From Bartonella rattimassiliensis 15908 (GTDB lineage: Bacteria > Pseudomonadota > Alphaproteobacteria > Rhizobiales > Rhizobiaceae), in NCBI RefSeq assembly GCF_000278215.1, contig NZ_JH725068.1:22337-86336 (forward strand): a DNA stretch of 64,000 bases. The letters run 5' to 3'. Each line of letters opens with the position of its first letter. Position 1 is the first letter of the stretch. The notes below the pieces were generated by a model. It was not told where the DNA came from, did not search any database, and was given only the letters and a program-made list of their open reading frames with translations. Below, one piece after another: positions 6,483 through 15,437 of the stretch. A program made the position numbers and the translations under genes.

Positions 6483-7244
6483 ATGAATACTCTCATAGAG
6501 ATAAAAGAACAAATCATTGATCAGGAAATCGTTCAGACAGTAAATGCACGTGATCTGCATGCATTCTTAGAGGCAAAACGTGACTTTTCAAATTGGATTA
6601 AGGACCGTATTACAAAATACAATTTTATCGAAGGACAAGACTTTGTAAAAACACAAGATTTGCGGTCGCCAAATTTGGCGAGCGCAAAATCTAGAGCTGT
6701 TATCGCGATTAACTACTACCTCACACTCGATAGAGCCAAAGAACTTTCTATGCTTGAGAACAATAAGAAAGGTAGAGAGGCTCGTTTATACTTTCTCGAA
6801 TGTGAACGGCGTGCAAAGCAGGCAGTAACACCACAGCAAATCGATTACTCAAGTCCACAAGCAATGATTGGATTTTTGAATTACCTACAAGGACAAATAG
6901 ATCAAAAAAACACTCTCATTAAAGAGTTAAAACCAAAAGCAATGGCTTTGGAAAGCTTACAACGTACAGATGGGCTCTTCGGGTTGACTGAAGCGGCTAA
7001 AATTCTCGAAATGCAACCAAGACAGTTCATTCTCTTCTTACAGAAAAAAAGATGGGTGTATCGACGAACTTTCGGGGCGCATTTATTGCCTTATCAAGAC
7101 AAAATCCAAAAAGGTCTTATGGATTGCTCAACACACACTGTTCAAACTGAAAATGGAACAGAAAAAGTCATTCCTTCAGCAAAAATCACAACTAAAGGCA
7201 TGGGGATGCTGTCTCAAGAAATTAAACGACAAAACATGCATTAA
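6483..7244 (+). CDS. Phage antirepressor with AntA/AntB and KilAC domains
   Basis: Residues about 15-105 (NARDLHAFLEAKRDFSNWIK, then YYLTLDRAKELSMLENNKKG, then YFLECERRAK) form the AntA/AntB domain. Residues about 150-245 (LTEAAKILEMQPRQFILFLQ, then TKGMGMLSQEI) form the KilAC/ANT C-terminal domain. Antirepressors of this type bind and inactivate the prophage repressor. That fits a small repressor lacking a self-cleavage domain at 5064-5396. Codons 59-70 or so derive from a 35-bp palindrome inserted in frame between the two halves of the AntA/AntB domain. Ten bases separate it from the Rha gene. Confidence 0.85.
   Translation: MNTLIEIKEQIIDQEIVQTVNARDLHAFLEAKRDFSNWIKDRITKYNFIEGQDFVKTQDLRSPNLASAKSRAVIAINYYLTLDRAKELSMLENNKKGREARLYFLECERRAKQAVTPQQIDYSSPQAMIGFLNYLQGQIDQKNTLIKELKPKAMALESLQRTDGLFGLTEAAKILEMQPRQFILFLQKKRWVYRRTFGAHLLPYQDKIQKGLMDCSTHTVQTENGTEKVIPSAKITTKGMGMLSQEIKRQNMH
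6657..6691. repeat. 35-bp near-perfect palindrome in frame within the antirepressor
   Basis: The arms GATTTGCGGTCGCCAAA and its near-complement meet around AATTT; two mismatches and a one-base shift occur in 35 bp. It encodes DLRSPNLASAKS in a region where AntA/AntB proteins vary. It is GC-richer than the rest of the gene and could fold as a strong hairpin in the mRNA or as a cruciform. Confidence 0.85.
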
Positions 7245-7256
7245 AAGGAAACAAAC

Positions 7257-8084
7257 ATGACAAATTCCCCTTTAACAACAATGGCTAGCAGATATGGATT
7301 TTCTCACGAGCAATTCCGTAAAACTATTATCAAAACATGTATCAATCATAACTTCTCTGATGAAGAATTCGCTGCTTTTATATCCGTAGCAAATACTTAT
7401 GGATTAAACCCTTTAACAAAAGAAATCTATGCACTCCCTAAAAGAGGCGGCGGCATTATCCCTGTTGTCTCTATTGATGGATGGATTAAGATCATTAAAT
7501 CTAATCCTCAATTCGATGGTATGACTTTTCAAGATCAAATCGATAACGATGGGAATCTGATCGCTATCAAATGCGCTATTCGTCTCAAAGGCATTAAAGA
7601 CCCTATCGAAGTCACTGAATATTTAAACGAATGCAAACAAAAAACTGACACTTGGCAAAAATACCCAGCGCGTATGTTACGCCATAAAGCAACCATACAA
7701 TGTGCACGATATGCTTTCGGTTTTTCCGGGATCTATGAAGAAGATGAAGCTGATCGGATCAATGAAGCAAGCCATAATACACAAGGACAATTTGTTTCTC
7801 ATGCCATGCTCGAACAAATCAAAGAGTTAATCACACAAACAAAAACCAATGAAAAAAGTCTTCTCTCTTATGCAAACGTAGAAAAACTAACAGATCTGTC
7901 TCAAGAAAAAGCACTAGAGGTTTTAAGCCTTTTAGAAAAAAAGCAAAATATCCAAAGAGAAAAAACTCTCGAATACCTCCCTCAACAAAATCAAACAAAC
8001 ACACCTATACAAGAGGCCGAATATATTCATATTCAAGATATCGAATATGTCCCAACTCAACAAGAGCAACAAATGGCGGTGTGA
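7257..8084 (+). CDS. bet: Bet/RecT-family single-strand annealing recombinase
   Basis: Phage recombination protein of 275 residues. The core (FAAFISVANTYGLNPLTKEI, GGGIIPVVSIDGWIKIIKSN, then KYPARMLRHKATIQCARYAF) is the Redbeta/RecT signature. The C-terminal 90 residues are polar with repeated YIPTQ/YIHIQ-like segments, a linker-like tail. It anneals complementary strands exposed by the exonuclease encoded one base after its stop codon, forming a Red-type system. It lies 12 bases after the antirepressor in one rightward operon. Confidence 0.9.
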   Translation: MTNSPLTTMASRYGFSHEQFRKTIIKTCINHNFSDEEFAAFISVANTYGLNPLTKEIYALPKRGGGIIPVVSIDGWIKIIKSNPQFDGMTFQDQIDNDGNLIAIKCAIRLKGIKDPIEVTEYLNECKQKTDTWQKYPARMLRHKATIQCARYAFGFSGIYEEDEADRINEASHNTQGQFVSHAMLEQIKELITQTKTNEKSLLSYANVEKLTDLSQEKALEVLSLLEKKQNIQREKTLEYLPQQNQTNTPIQEAEYIHIQDIEYVPTQQEQQMAV

Positions 8085-8085
8085 A

Positions 8086-8709
8086 ATGGAACAAAGAACT
8101 GCACAATGGTTTCAAGCAAGGCTAGGAAAAGTCACCGCTTCAAACGTTTATAACGTCATTAGTAAAACAGCAAAGGGAACCCCTACAAGCAAATATGAAG
8201 ATTACAAAATCAAACTCATAACAGAACGTTTAACGGGGCAAACAAGCCCTTATTATGAAACCGAAGATATGAGATGGGGCATTGAACATGAAGAAGATGC
8301 TCTAAAAGAATATGCATTCATTTATGATACTGAAGTCACTCAATGTGGTTTCATCCAACATCCCACAATCAAAATGGCTGGGGCTAGCCCTGATGGGCTT
8401 ATTGATAAGGACGGATTAATTGAAATCAAATGCCCAAGATCGACTACCCACATGCGTTTCTTTATCGATAATGAGATCAAACCAGAATATCATGCGCAAA
8501 TGCAATTCCAAATGGCTTGTACAGAACGCAAATGGTGTGATTTCATAAGCTATGATCCACGTTTTACAAACCAAGCATCTCACTTACGCATGAAAGTCAA
8601 ACGCATCTACCGTGATGAAAAACAAATCAAAGAAATTAATCAAGCCGTCGAAGCTTTTTTAGCAGAAATAGAACAAGAGATACAACGAATCTCAACAAAA
8701 GCCGCTTGA
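8086..8709 (+). CDS. YqaJ-type (lambda Exo-like) phage exonuclease
   Basis: A 207-residue PD-(D/E)XK nuclease. The acidic residues are visible: Glu in RWGIEHEEDA (67-71), Asp103 in GASPDGLID, and Glu113-x-Lys115 in LIEIKCPRS. EYHAQMQFQMACT supplies the conserved Gln segment of the YqaJ viral recombinase domain. The ATG at 8086 is used, one base after the bet stop codon, so the two are translationally coupled. It should resect double-stranded ends 5' to 3' for annealing by Bet. The set of catalytic residues is complete. Confidence 0.88.
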   Translation: MEQRTAQWFQARLGKVTASNVYNVISKTAKGTPTSKYEDYKIKLITERLTGQTSPYYETEDMRWGIEHEEDALKEYAFIYDTEVTQCGFIQHPTIKMAGASPDGLIDKDGLIEIKCPRSTTHMRFFIDNEIKPEYHAQMQFQMACTERKWCDFISYDPRFTNQASHLRMKVKRIYRDEKQIKEINQAVEAFLAEIEQEIQRISTKAA

Positions 8710-8715
8710 AATTAT

Positions 8716-8753
8716 GGGGGTGCTTATCCTTACCAATGCCTCCTAGCACCCCC
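8716..8753 (+). terminator. Strong GC hairpin after the exonuclease gene
   Basis: GGGGGTGCT at 8716-8724 pairs with AGCACCCCC at 8745-8753 across a 20-nt loop. There is no clear T run after it, so it may be a processing or attenuating hairpin rather than a classic intrinsic terminator. Confidence 0.5.
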
Positions 8754-8829
8754 GCCCTTCATAACAATTTTTAATCAATGCGTGATTCACGCCACAGGTG
8801 AATTGCATCTCAATGTAAGGAGAAAAGAT

Positions 8830-9042
8830 ATGGCGCCTCGTCTAGCTACCATAACACAACCTGCCATTGCTCGGGCTTTAAGAGAAGCTAAAAAACAAGG
8901 CTGTGAACTCATAGAAATCAAACCTACTGGTGAACTGCTTATCTATCTGAAAGCAGATATCCCATTACCAAATTCAACAACACATCCTGATAAATTATGG
9001 AATTTATCGCGTGATGATTATGAATTTGATATCGTCTTATAG
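8830..9042 (+). CDS. Small hypothetical protein upstream of the integrase (70 aa)
   Basis: AAGGAG seven bases before the ATG at 8830 decides the start; a longer reading from GTG 8782 has no such site. The protein begins MAPRLATITQPAIARALREA and continues KKQGCELIEIKPTGELLIYL. It is basic in the first half, with an alternating beta-like stretch and an acidic C-terminus. Position and size suit an excisionase or integrase cofactor, yet no winged-helix motif is evident. It ends eight bases before the integrase ATG. Confidence 0.6.
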   Translation: MAPRLATITQPAIARALREAKKQGCELIEIKPTGELLIYLKADIPLPNSTTHPDKLWNLSRDDYEFDIVL

Positions 9043-9050
9043 GTGATACC

Positions 9051-10094
9051 ATGCCAAAACCACGCCCTCCTCATCTTGTGAAACAAATGACCAAAAGTGG
9101 CAAAATTGTATGGTATGTACGTATCGGTCATGGAAAACGCATTAGAATCCGTGGGACCTATGGAACGCAAGAGTTTGTTGATAACTACAAAAGTGCCCTT
9201 GTCGAATTACAAGGGTTAATACTCCCTAAATCCAAAACCGGTAAACTGGTTGAAGGATCATTTGCATGGTTGCTTAAACAATACTTTAACAGCTCCAATT
9301 GGCATAGCCTTTCTAAAACTACGAAAAGGCAAAGAGAGCTCATTCTTATGAAAATATGCGACTCCATAGGAAACATTCCATACCAAGCAATTAATAAGAA
9401 ACATATCATAGCCGGTGTTGAACGGCGTAAAGAAACGCCAGCAATGGCTAGAGAATTTCTGAAAGTACTTAATGGGCTTTTTAATTGGGCAATTGACCAA
9501 GGTCTTTTGGAAAACAATCCCACGTTAGGCGTCAAAAAACCTCCTCTAAAAAATAAAGGGGGCTTTCCTGTCTGGACAGAAGAAGATGTCGAAAAATATT
9601 ATAAAAGATGGCCACATGGTACCCATGAACGTGTTTGGATTGATGTTCTTCTTTACACGGGGTTGCGCCGTGGTGATGCGGTTCGTATTGGTTGGAAAGA
9701 TGTGAAAGATAATATCATTCATCTCAAAACAGAAAAGAGCCAATTTAAAACAGATGTTTTTCTACCCATTTTACCAGAATTAGCAAAAACACTTAAAACT
9801 GGCCCCATAGGTGATGAAACATTCATTTGTAATAAACACGGGAAAAAAATACCCAAAGAAAGCTTCGGGCTTACATTTTATAATGCTTGTACCCAAGCAG
9901 GTATCAAAAAAACAGCCCATGGCTTAAGAAAATTAGCAGCAACACGTGCTGCTAACTCAGGGGCAACAGTCTCACAATTGAAAGCACTCTTTGGCTGGAC
10001 AAATGATGCCATGGCATCTCTGTATACAAAGAGCGCAGATCGCAAAAAACTCGCTCTTGAAGCCATAAAAAAGCTTCAAAAAGATGGGGGATAG
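9051..10094 (+). CDS. int: Tyrosine recombinase, prophage integrase
   Basis: A 347-residue tyrosine integrase. The N-terminal 60 residues form an arm-type DNA-binding region, residues 65-155 a core-binding helical domain, and the rest the catalytic domain. Arg206 (TGLRRGD), His290 and Arg293 (HGLRK), Trp316 (GWTND) and Tyr325 (SLYTKS) supply the catalytic set, so it looks intact. It is the rightmost prophage gene, marking the attachment end near 10.1 kb. No tRNA gene lies beside it. A decayed copy of its 3' end lies 670 bp downstream. Confidence 0.93.
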   Translation: MPKPRPPHLVKQMTKSGKIVWYVRIGHGKRIRIRGTYGTQEFVDNYKSALVELQGLILPKSKTGKLVEGSFAWLLKQYFNSSNWHSLSKTTKRQRELILMKICDSIGNIPYQAINKKHIIAGVERRKETPAMAREFLKVLNGLFNWAIDQGLLENNPTLGVKKPPLKNKGGFPVWTEEDVEKYYKRWPHGTHERVWIDVLLYTGLRRGDAVRIGWKDVKDNIIHLKTEKSQFKTDVFLPILPELAKTLKTGPIGDETFICNKHGKKIPKESFGLTFYNACTQAGIKKTAHGLRKLAATRAANSGATVSQLKALFGWTNDAMASLYTKSADRKKLALEAIKKLQKDGG

Positions 10095-10159
10095 AGCCAA
10101 AAAAACGTAATAGAATCAGTAATCTTTAGATTACCTCATATTTGTTTAATATAATTGAT

Positions 10160-10287
10160 TTTATTATAATGTAATATGCCCAGCAAGGCCATGTTGCTAC
10201 GTCTTCCCACATAAACCAAATCTGCTCTGCACTTGCTTCTGTATTAATTTCTTCGCTATGTGTCCATTTAAACGTGATAATCTCCCC
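10160..10287 (-). pseudogene. N-terminal fragment of an SRPBCC-like protein
   Basis: The minus strand reads GEIITFKWTHSEEINTEASA followed by EQIWFMWEDVATWPCWA. That is the start of a START/polyketide-cyclase-like (SRPBCC) domain. A Shine-Dalgarno-like AAGGGGAG precedes it, but no ATG remains and the reading stops after about 40 codons. It lies directly beyond the integrase, so it may be a chromosomal gene truncated by the integration or by later deletion. Confidence 0.4.
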
Positions 10288-10767
10288 TTTTTTATAAAAA
10301 TCACTTAATCTTTAGTGTTAAAAAATTAATACATAGATAACCCTTAAAGCTGCAAAACGATAAAATATTTAATATTCTCAAGTGTATTTAATAGGTAATA
10401 ATTTAATAAACAAGCGATATTAATAAATTAAATACACAAACGTTCAATATAAATGAACACTATTTTCTATCTTAAATAAAAAGATCTGTTTTTTTAAGTT
10501 CATACAATAACAAAGATAGAATTTACTCACCATTTGGGATATAAATGTAGGCTATATAGCTTAAAGTTTTCAGCATTTGATAAAATGTTGAGGATCAATG
10601 TTTCACCAAAAGAAATGAGACAAAAAGGTATCATTGTCGTGAAATATATATTCTATTGGAGAAGAAATATTCATTGGTAATCAAGTTTAATAATACACTA
10701 AAGCTTTAACAATGCATTTCGCTTTTAATGTAGCTTAAATTAACAAACCAGTACATAACTTACAAAA
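10288..10767. other. AT-rich spacer without recognisable genes
   Basis: This stretch is very AT-rich, with stops in all frames. No gene, RNA or terminator was recognised in it. It separates the prophage integrase from the decayed integrase tail. Confidence 0.5.
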
Positions 10768-10945
10768 ATTAGCAGCAACACATGTTTTTCATTCAGATGC
10801 AATAATACCATATCTCAAAGCAATTTTTGGCTGAATAGAAGATTAGAGAACCTCACTTTAATATTATAACGTAAAAGGTTTTCTCTTGGAGCTATAAAAA
10901 AACTTCAAAAAATAGAGAGATTGAGACAAAAAGCATAATGAAATT
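10768..10945 (+). pseudogene. Decayed copy of the prophage integrase 3' end
   Basis: The sequence follows the last 170 bases of the integrase at 9051-10094: AAAATTAGCAGCAACAC, then KAIFG in place of KALFGW, then AGCTATAAAAAAACTTCAAAAA. Similarity continues about 25 bases past the stop codon. Frameshifts and stops have destroyed it, including the catalytic tyrosine region. It is probably the relic of an earlier integration of a related element at the same site. Confidence 0.7.
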
Positions 10946-11074
10946 AAAACGCATCAATTTCTTTGACATGAGAAGCTTTTATTGATTTTCTTCTTAACCT
11001 TTAAAGAAACCATATCAAATAAAGAAAACTGTAAAGAAGCGTTTTTTCATCCTACCAGATAAAAAAGAACTTTC

Positions 11075-11641
11075 TCAAGATGTCAGCGATCGTAATTTAT
11101 AAAAACGTATTGCTGTCTCACCATAAAAACGCTCATCATCTAGATAAAACACGTCAGGTAAATGAATTATTGTATCTTTTTTTTCTTCAAGTACAAAGAG
11201 TGTATCAGCTTTTGCCCACCCTCCTCGCAAAGCTTCTACAAAAGCACGTTCTCCTAAACAACGGCTATAGGGAGGATCAGCACAGATAACATCAAATGGA
11301 AGCATTGTTCCAATATTGCCAAGTTTGGTTGCATCACGACGCAAAATCCGTCCTATCGACTGTAATTCAAAGGCTTCTATATTTTTTTGAAGCAACCCAC
11401 GCCCCTCAACCGAGTTTTCAACAAAAACAGCAGCCTTTGCTCCACGTGAAAGTGCTTCGATACCTAAAGCACCAGTACCAGCAAATAGATCGAGAATGCG
11501 TTTATTAATCCAAAATTGCTCTTCACGGCTAGAAAGAATATTAAAAAGATTTTCACGCGTACGATCACTCGTTGGACGAATCGACTGATCAATAGGCGAA
11601 AACAAAACACGCCCAGCAAATTTACCGCCGATGATCCGCAC
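11075..11641 (-). CDS. rsmD: 16S rRNA (guanine966-N2)-methyltransferase RsmD
   Basis: A 188-residue class I methyltransferase. [11 protein letters not shown] at the start, [34 protein letters not shown] (SAM-binding motif I) and the catalytic DPPY tetrad are all present, as in RsmD. It methylates G966 of 16S rRNA. GGAGG lies five bases before the GTG at 11641, so that codon is chosen rather than the TTG at 11653. It overlaps the 3' end of rluB by 20 bp and is probably translated from the same mRNA. Confidence 0.93.
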   Translation of the reverse strand: MRIIGGKFAGRVLFSPIDQSIRPTSDRTRENLFNILSSREEQFWINKRILDLFAGTGALGIEALSRGAKAAVFVENSVEGRGLLQKNIEAFELQSIGRILRRDATKLGNIGTMLPFDVICADPPYSRCLGERAFVEALRGGWAKADTLFVLEEKKDTIIHLPDVFYLDDERFYGETAIRFYKLRSLTS

Positions 11642-13025
11642 GTAGACCTCCAAACCGCTTCAAAGTTTTTGCACCATCACCATGTGATTTAGATTTTTTC
11701 ATAGCACCATCAAACGATTTTACTTTTTTCTTTCTCTTAAAAGAACGCTCCTCACAACCACCTTTTATCATTTTTTCTTTATTCTTTAAGAAGCGATCTT
11801 TCTTACCAAAGGTATGCGTCTCTTCATAAGATGTCTTGCCACGTTTTTGAACAAAAATTCCCTTCCTTTCTTTTTGCAAATGATTGTCTTTTAGTTTTTC
11901 CTTACCTCGATAAAAGGATTTTTTATCAGCCAAATTGCTCTTATGATCATGTAATTTCCCTTCATTATGAGAAGACTTTCTATGTACATTCTGCGGACGT
12001 GCTCCAGGAGCCATCCAAACATTAGCACGGCGAGAACGCGGTAGAAAACATTTTGCTTTTTCCTCCTCATTTTTTCCCTTATTCTTCACATTCTCATAAG
12101 ACTTTGCTCTTAATCGTACACGATAATGCTCAACAGAACCATCTCTCGCTCTACGCCGTATCGCGCTTTCACTCGAGAAAACCCAACCATCATTTGTAAC
12201 AGAAAGATCTTTCTGACCTTTCTTTTCTGCCACAACTGCAGAATTTGAAAATGGCTTAAGAATAGGAGCATCAAAATCTGCATTAGCCTGCATAATCAAA
12301 TACTCTCCCAACTGATCTCGTAACATCCGACCTTTTAACTCTTGTACGGCTCCTTCTGCTAAATCAGAGAGATGAAATGGACCATAAGATACACGTATTA
12401 ACCGATTAACTGATAATCCCAACGCCCCTAAAACATTCTTTATTTCACGATTTTTTCCTTCTCGCAAAGCGACAGAAAGCCATATATTCGACCCTTGTTC
12501 ACGTTCAATTGAAGCTTCAATCGAACCATAAAAAATACCATTAATCGCAATACCATTTTTAAGATTATCCAACGCGCTCTGCTTTACTCTTCCATGAGCA
12601 CGGACGCGATATCTGCGAACCCACCCCGTTACAGGAAGCTCTAATACACGTGCTAAACCACCATCATTGGTCAATAGCAGAAGCCCTTCTGTGTTAATAT
12701 CAAGCCTTCCAACAGAAAGAACACGCGGCATTCCTTTTGGTAAATTACTAAATACGGTCGGTCTGCCTTCAGGATCACGGTTTGTAGTAACAAATCCTGC
12801 TGGCTTATGGTAAAGCCATAAACGCGTTCGTTCTATAGGAGATAAAGGTTTGCCATCAACTTTAATAACATCAGAGCGGCTAACATTAAAAGCAGGCGTT
12901 CTCACAACTGCACCATTCACAGAAACACGCCCTGCAACAATCATCATTTCTGCATCTCGACGTGAAGCAACACCTGCACGCGCTAACCTTTTAGCAATCC
13001 GTTCACTCTCATTATTCTCATTCAT
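11622..13025 (-). CDS. rluB: RluB-type 23S rRNA pseudouridine synthase with a long basic tail
   Basis: Residues 8-60 are an S4 RNA-binding domain, followed by the RsuA/RluB catalytic domain with Asp109 in [18 protein letters not shown] and [12 protein letters not shown] downstream. The catalytic part ends near residue 245. About 220 further residues are Lys/Arg-rich low-complexity sequence, longer than in enteric RluB but common in Rhizobiales homologues. It modifies U2605 of 23S rRNA by family. It shares an operon with rsmD and diverges from tadA. Confidence 0.88.
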   Translation of the reverse strand: MNENNESERIAKRLARAGVASRRDAEMMIVAGRVSVNGAVVRTPAFNVSRSDVIKVDGKPLSPIERTRLWLYHKPAGFVTTNRDPEGRPTVFSNLPKGMPRVLSVGRLDINTEGLLLLTNDGGLARVLELPVTGWVRRYRVRAHGRVKQSALDNLKNGIAINGIFYGSIEASIEREQGSNIWLSVALREGKNREIKNVLGALGLSVNRLIRVSYGPFHLSDLAEGAVQELKGRMLRDQLGEYLIMQANADFDAPILKPFSNSAVVAEKKGQKDLSVTNDGWVFSSESAIRRRARDGSVEHYRVRLRAKSYENVKNKGKNEEEKAKCFLPRSRRANVWMAPGARPQNVHRKSSHNEGKLHDHKSNLADKKSFYRGKEKLKDNHLQKERKGIFVQKRGKTSYEETHTFGKKDRFLKNKEKMIKGGCEERSFKRKKKVKSFDGAMKKSKSHGDGAKTLKRFGGLRADHRR

Positions 13026-13294
13026 TTGCGTTTCAAACCAATCTCTACCAGTATGTTCAGAAAACTATTCGTATGCACCATACTGTTTATCCTAAAAGAG
13101 GAGGTAGCATAATCATTTATCATTTTCTATCCTTTAACGATAATAATATATCTATTGACTTGCAAATTTGTTTTAAACGCTTAAAAAAATAGATATATTC
13201 CTTTCATTATAAAAGCGTATAAATTATTCATTTTCCATAGCATTCCTTATCGAGAAATCTTTAGAGTTTCTATGCCTTTAGCAGAAAGAATATT

Positions 13295-13741
13295 ATGACT
13301 TTGACACACATGGAAATAGCCCTTTTGGAAGCACAATGGGCTGCAAAAAAAGATGAGGTTCCCGTAGGCGCTGTCATTACACGCGGAAAAGCTATTATTG
13401 CACGTGCTGGTAACTTTATAAAATCTGCCTATGATCCTACAGGACACGCAGAAATGCGCGCAATTCGTATGGCCTGCGAAACATTGCAAAGTGAAAGGCT
13501 TCCTGATTGCGATCTTTATGTAACACTGGAGCCCTGTGCTATGTGTGCTGCTGCTATTTCATTTGCACGTATAAGACGTCTCTATTACGCAATAAATGAT
13601 CCCAAAGGAGGAGCTATAGAAAATGGCCCACGTTTTTATCAACAACCAACCTGTCATCACAAACCTGAGATTTATTCTGGTTTTCAGGAAAAAGAAGCTG
13701 CTCAACTGCTTAAAGATTTTTTTGTACAAAAGCGATACTAA
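13295..13741 (+). CDS. tadA: tRNA-specific adenosine deaminase TadA
   Basis: A 148-residue zinc deaminase. His51 and Glu53 (GHAEMRA) with Cys81 and Cys84 (LEPCAMCAAAIS) form the metal and proton-shuttle site. The tail (DPKGGAIENGPRFYQQPTCH, then HKPEIYSG) is the TadA signature that separates it from other deaminases. It converts A34 to inosine in tRNA-Arg. It diverges from rluB, a common neighbourhood in Rhizobiales. Confidence 0.93.
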   Translation: MTLTHMEIALLEAQWAAKKDEVPVGAVITRGKAIIARAGNFIKSAYDPTGHAEMRAIRMACETLQSERLPDCDLYVTLEPCAMCAAAISFARIRRLYYAINDPKGGAIENGPRFYQQPTCHHKPEIYSGFQEKEAAQLLKDFFVQKRY

Positions 13742-13939
13742 AAACAATTCTTCATCCATAACTTTCACTCTTTAGAACCTATCCTGTTTCTAAAAAGACT
13801 ATTAATCCTTCGATATACTGAAAGCTATTTCGAAACATTTTTTCTATCATATCCTTTTAACACTACATATTGCTTCTATTAGATGATACATTCACTTATT
13901 ATTTATAAGAATAATTTATTGTCCTTTATATAAAATATC

Positions 13940-14660
13940 GTGGAATATTCTCATTTCAAATAACGTTGAACCAATAAAAATCACTTTTTTACACTTCTAC
14001 AAATGGGATGAGCGCGTGGATAAAATTTATATAAAAAAGAACTAAAAATGCCTCTTATGAACTATCTTTATGCAAGTGCTGTCGAACATTGGAGGCTGGA
14101 AAATATAATGATGGTGCTGGCTTGCTTCTCCACAAACATAAAGATGGGGATGCTCAATGGATTTACCGCTATACCATTCACTGGCGCCGTCGTGAAATAA
14201 GTTTGGGTACCTTAAGAGATGTTTCTTTAAAACAAGCGCGTGAAGCTGCAACAAAATGGCGTTCTATTTTACGTGAGTAGCGTAACCCCATTAAAGAATG
14301 CAATAAACAAAAACGTGAGACAAGAAGCAATCTCCATCATTTAAAAAACATTGTTTTGGATACTTTTGAAAGTCACAAAGCTGAATTAAAAGAGGATGGT
14401 AAGAATGGGAACTGGTTTATACCCTTAAAATTCATATTCTCCCCAAATTAGGCTGCATTTCCGTTTCAGAGATTATCCAAACAGAGATACGCAATACACT
14501 TGCCCCTATTTGGCATAAAGGTGACGATACGTAAAGGTTTTATCCTATATCATCCAAACAAGCGCGTTGTGAAACCGATTTAAAATCTTTAGAAAAATTC
14601 CTTGTGAAAGAGAGACACCAAACTACTCTCTCAATGCTATTAGCATATTGCTATTTCACA
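13940..14660 (+). pseudogene. Decayed P4-type integrase with its leader, best-preserved forward copy
   Basis: From about 14070 the plus strand reads RTLEAGKYNDGAGLLLHKHK, then QWIYRYTIHWRRREISLGTL, then DVSLKQAREAATKWRSIL. This is the arm-binding domain (DUF4102 type) of P4-like integrases. A stop follows, then further pieces in shifted frames: LPKLGCISVSEIIQTEIRNT and LAPIWHKGDD. The catalytic domain is missing. Upstream from about 13940 there is a leader shared with the other copies at 20.8, 21.2-22.2, 33.2, 42.1, 46.8 and 52.3 kb. Confidence 0.8.
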
Positions 14661-14766
14661 GAAATAATAATCTTTTCATATCAGTACTATAATTCTGGGT
14701 TAATGAAAACTTTATATGATAAGTATTGGAAGGACACTTAACATATTTTAATATTTTTTCTTTTCC

Positions 14767-15258
14767 CTAGCGACCAGTAGGTGTAATCTTTGCTGGTTGG
14801 CGATAATTTAAAGGTGGTTCCGTGAGATAGCGACGGTATTTTGGACTTCCAACTTGTGCTCTCTGACGACGTGAATATTCTCGTCGTTGTTTTGCATTCA
14901 ACTGTGAAGAATTTTCTGAACCAACGCCATTAAATGAAGACTCTTTGTGAAGAAAAGAAGTATTTTCTTGATGTTGTTTCGATTCTGCTATTTTATTGAC
15001 AAATCTATCTTGTTGTGGCAGCGGTAAAAATCTACGTGAACGAGGACTTGGTATCACAAGTTTTGGATGAGGCTTCATAACAAGCTGACTGCTGTTATTT
15101 GTTGGTGTTAATGAAGCAATATTAGCAACATCTTCAAAAAACTGTATCGAAACTGGTTTATCGGTCCCATAGGTAGGAGCAGATAAATTGCACCCTGTTA
15201 AAACACAGCATATACCTAAAATTGCTATTGGAAATATTTTTACTTCACGTTTTCTCAC
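14767..15258 (-). CDS. Probable lipoprotein of unknown function
   Basis: A 163-residue protein with a signal peptide ending in a lipobox (ICCVLTGC, acylated Cys at about residue 23). The mature part is rich in Ser, Pro, Gln and Arg and appears disordered, ending in a basic stretch (KQRREYSRRQRAQVGSPKYR). It lies about 180 bp downstream of ileS in the same orientation. I do not recognise a family beyond similar lipoproteins being possible near ileS in relatives. It should be anchored in the envelope. Confidence 0.7.
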   Translation of the reverse strand: MRKREVKIFPIAILGICCVLTGCNLSAPTYGTDKPVSIQFFEDVANIASLTPTNNSSQLVMKPHPKLVIPSPRSRRFLPLPQQDRFVNKIAESKQHQENTSFLHKESSFNGVGSENSSQLNAKQRREYSRRQRAQVGSPKYRRYLTEPPLNYRQPAKITPTGR

Positions 15259-15437
15259 TACTTATTCCATTTCCCAAGTATACGGATGATTAATATTCCC
15301 GCTATTTACAAGAGAACGATCCATACACAAGTTTCCCCCCTGCAGATAAAACAACGCGGGATTTATCTCATACCATAAAAAACTATATTAATCAATATGA
15401 GAAATCTACTTGTATTTCTTTCCCTTGATTTAAAATT

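Noticed and set aside
10095-10160. A tRNA gene as the attachment site beside the integrase
   Set aside because: No cloverleaf or T-loop GTTCGAATC-type sequence was found next to the integrase.
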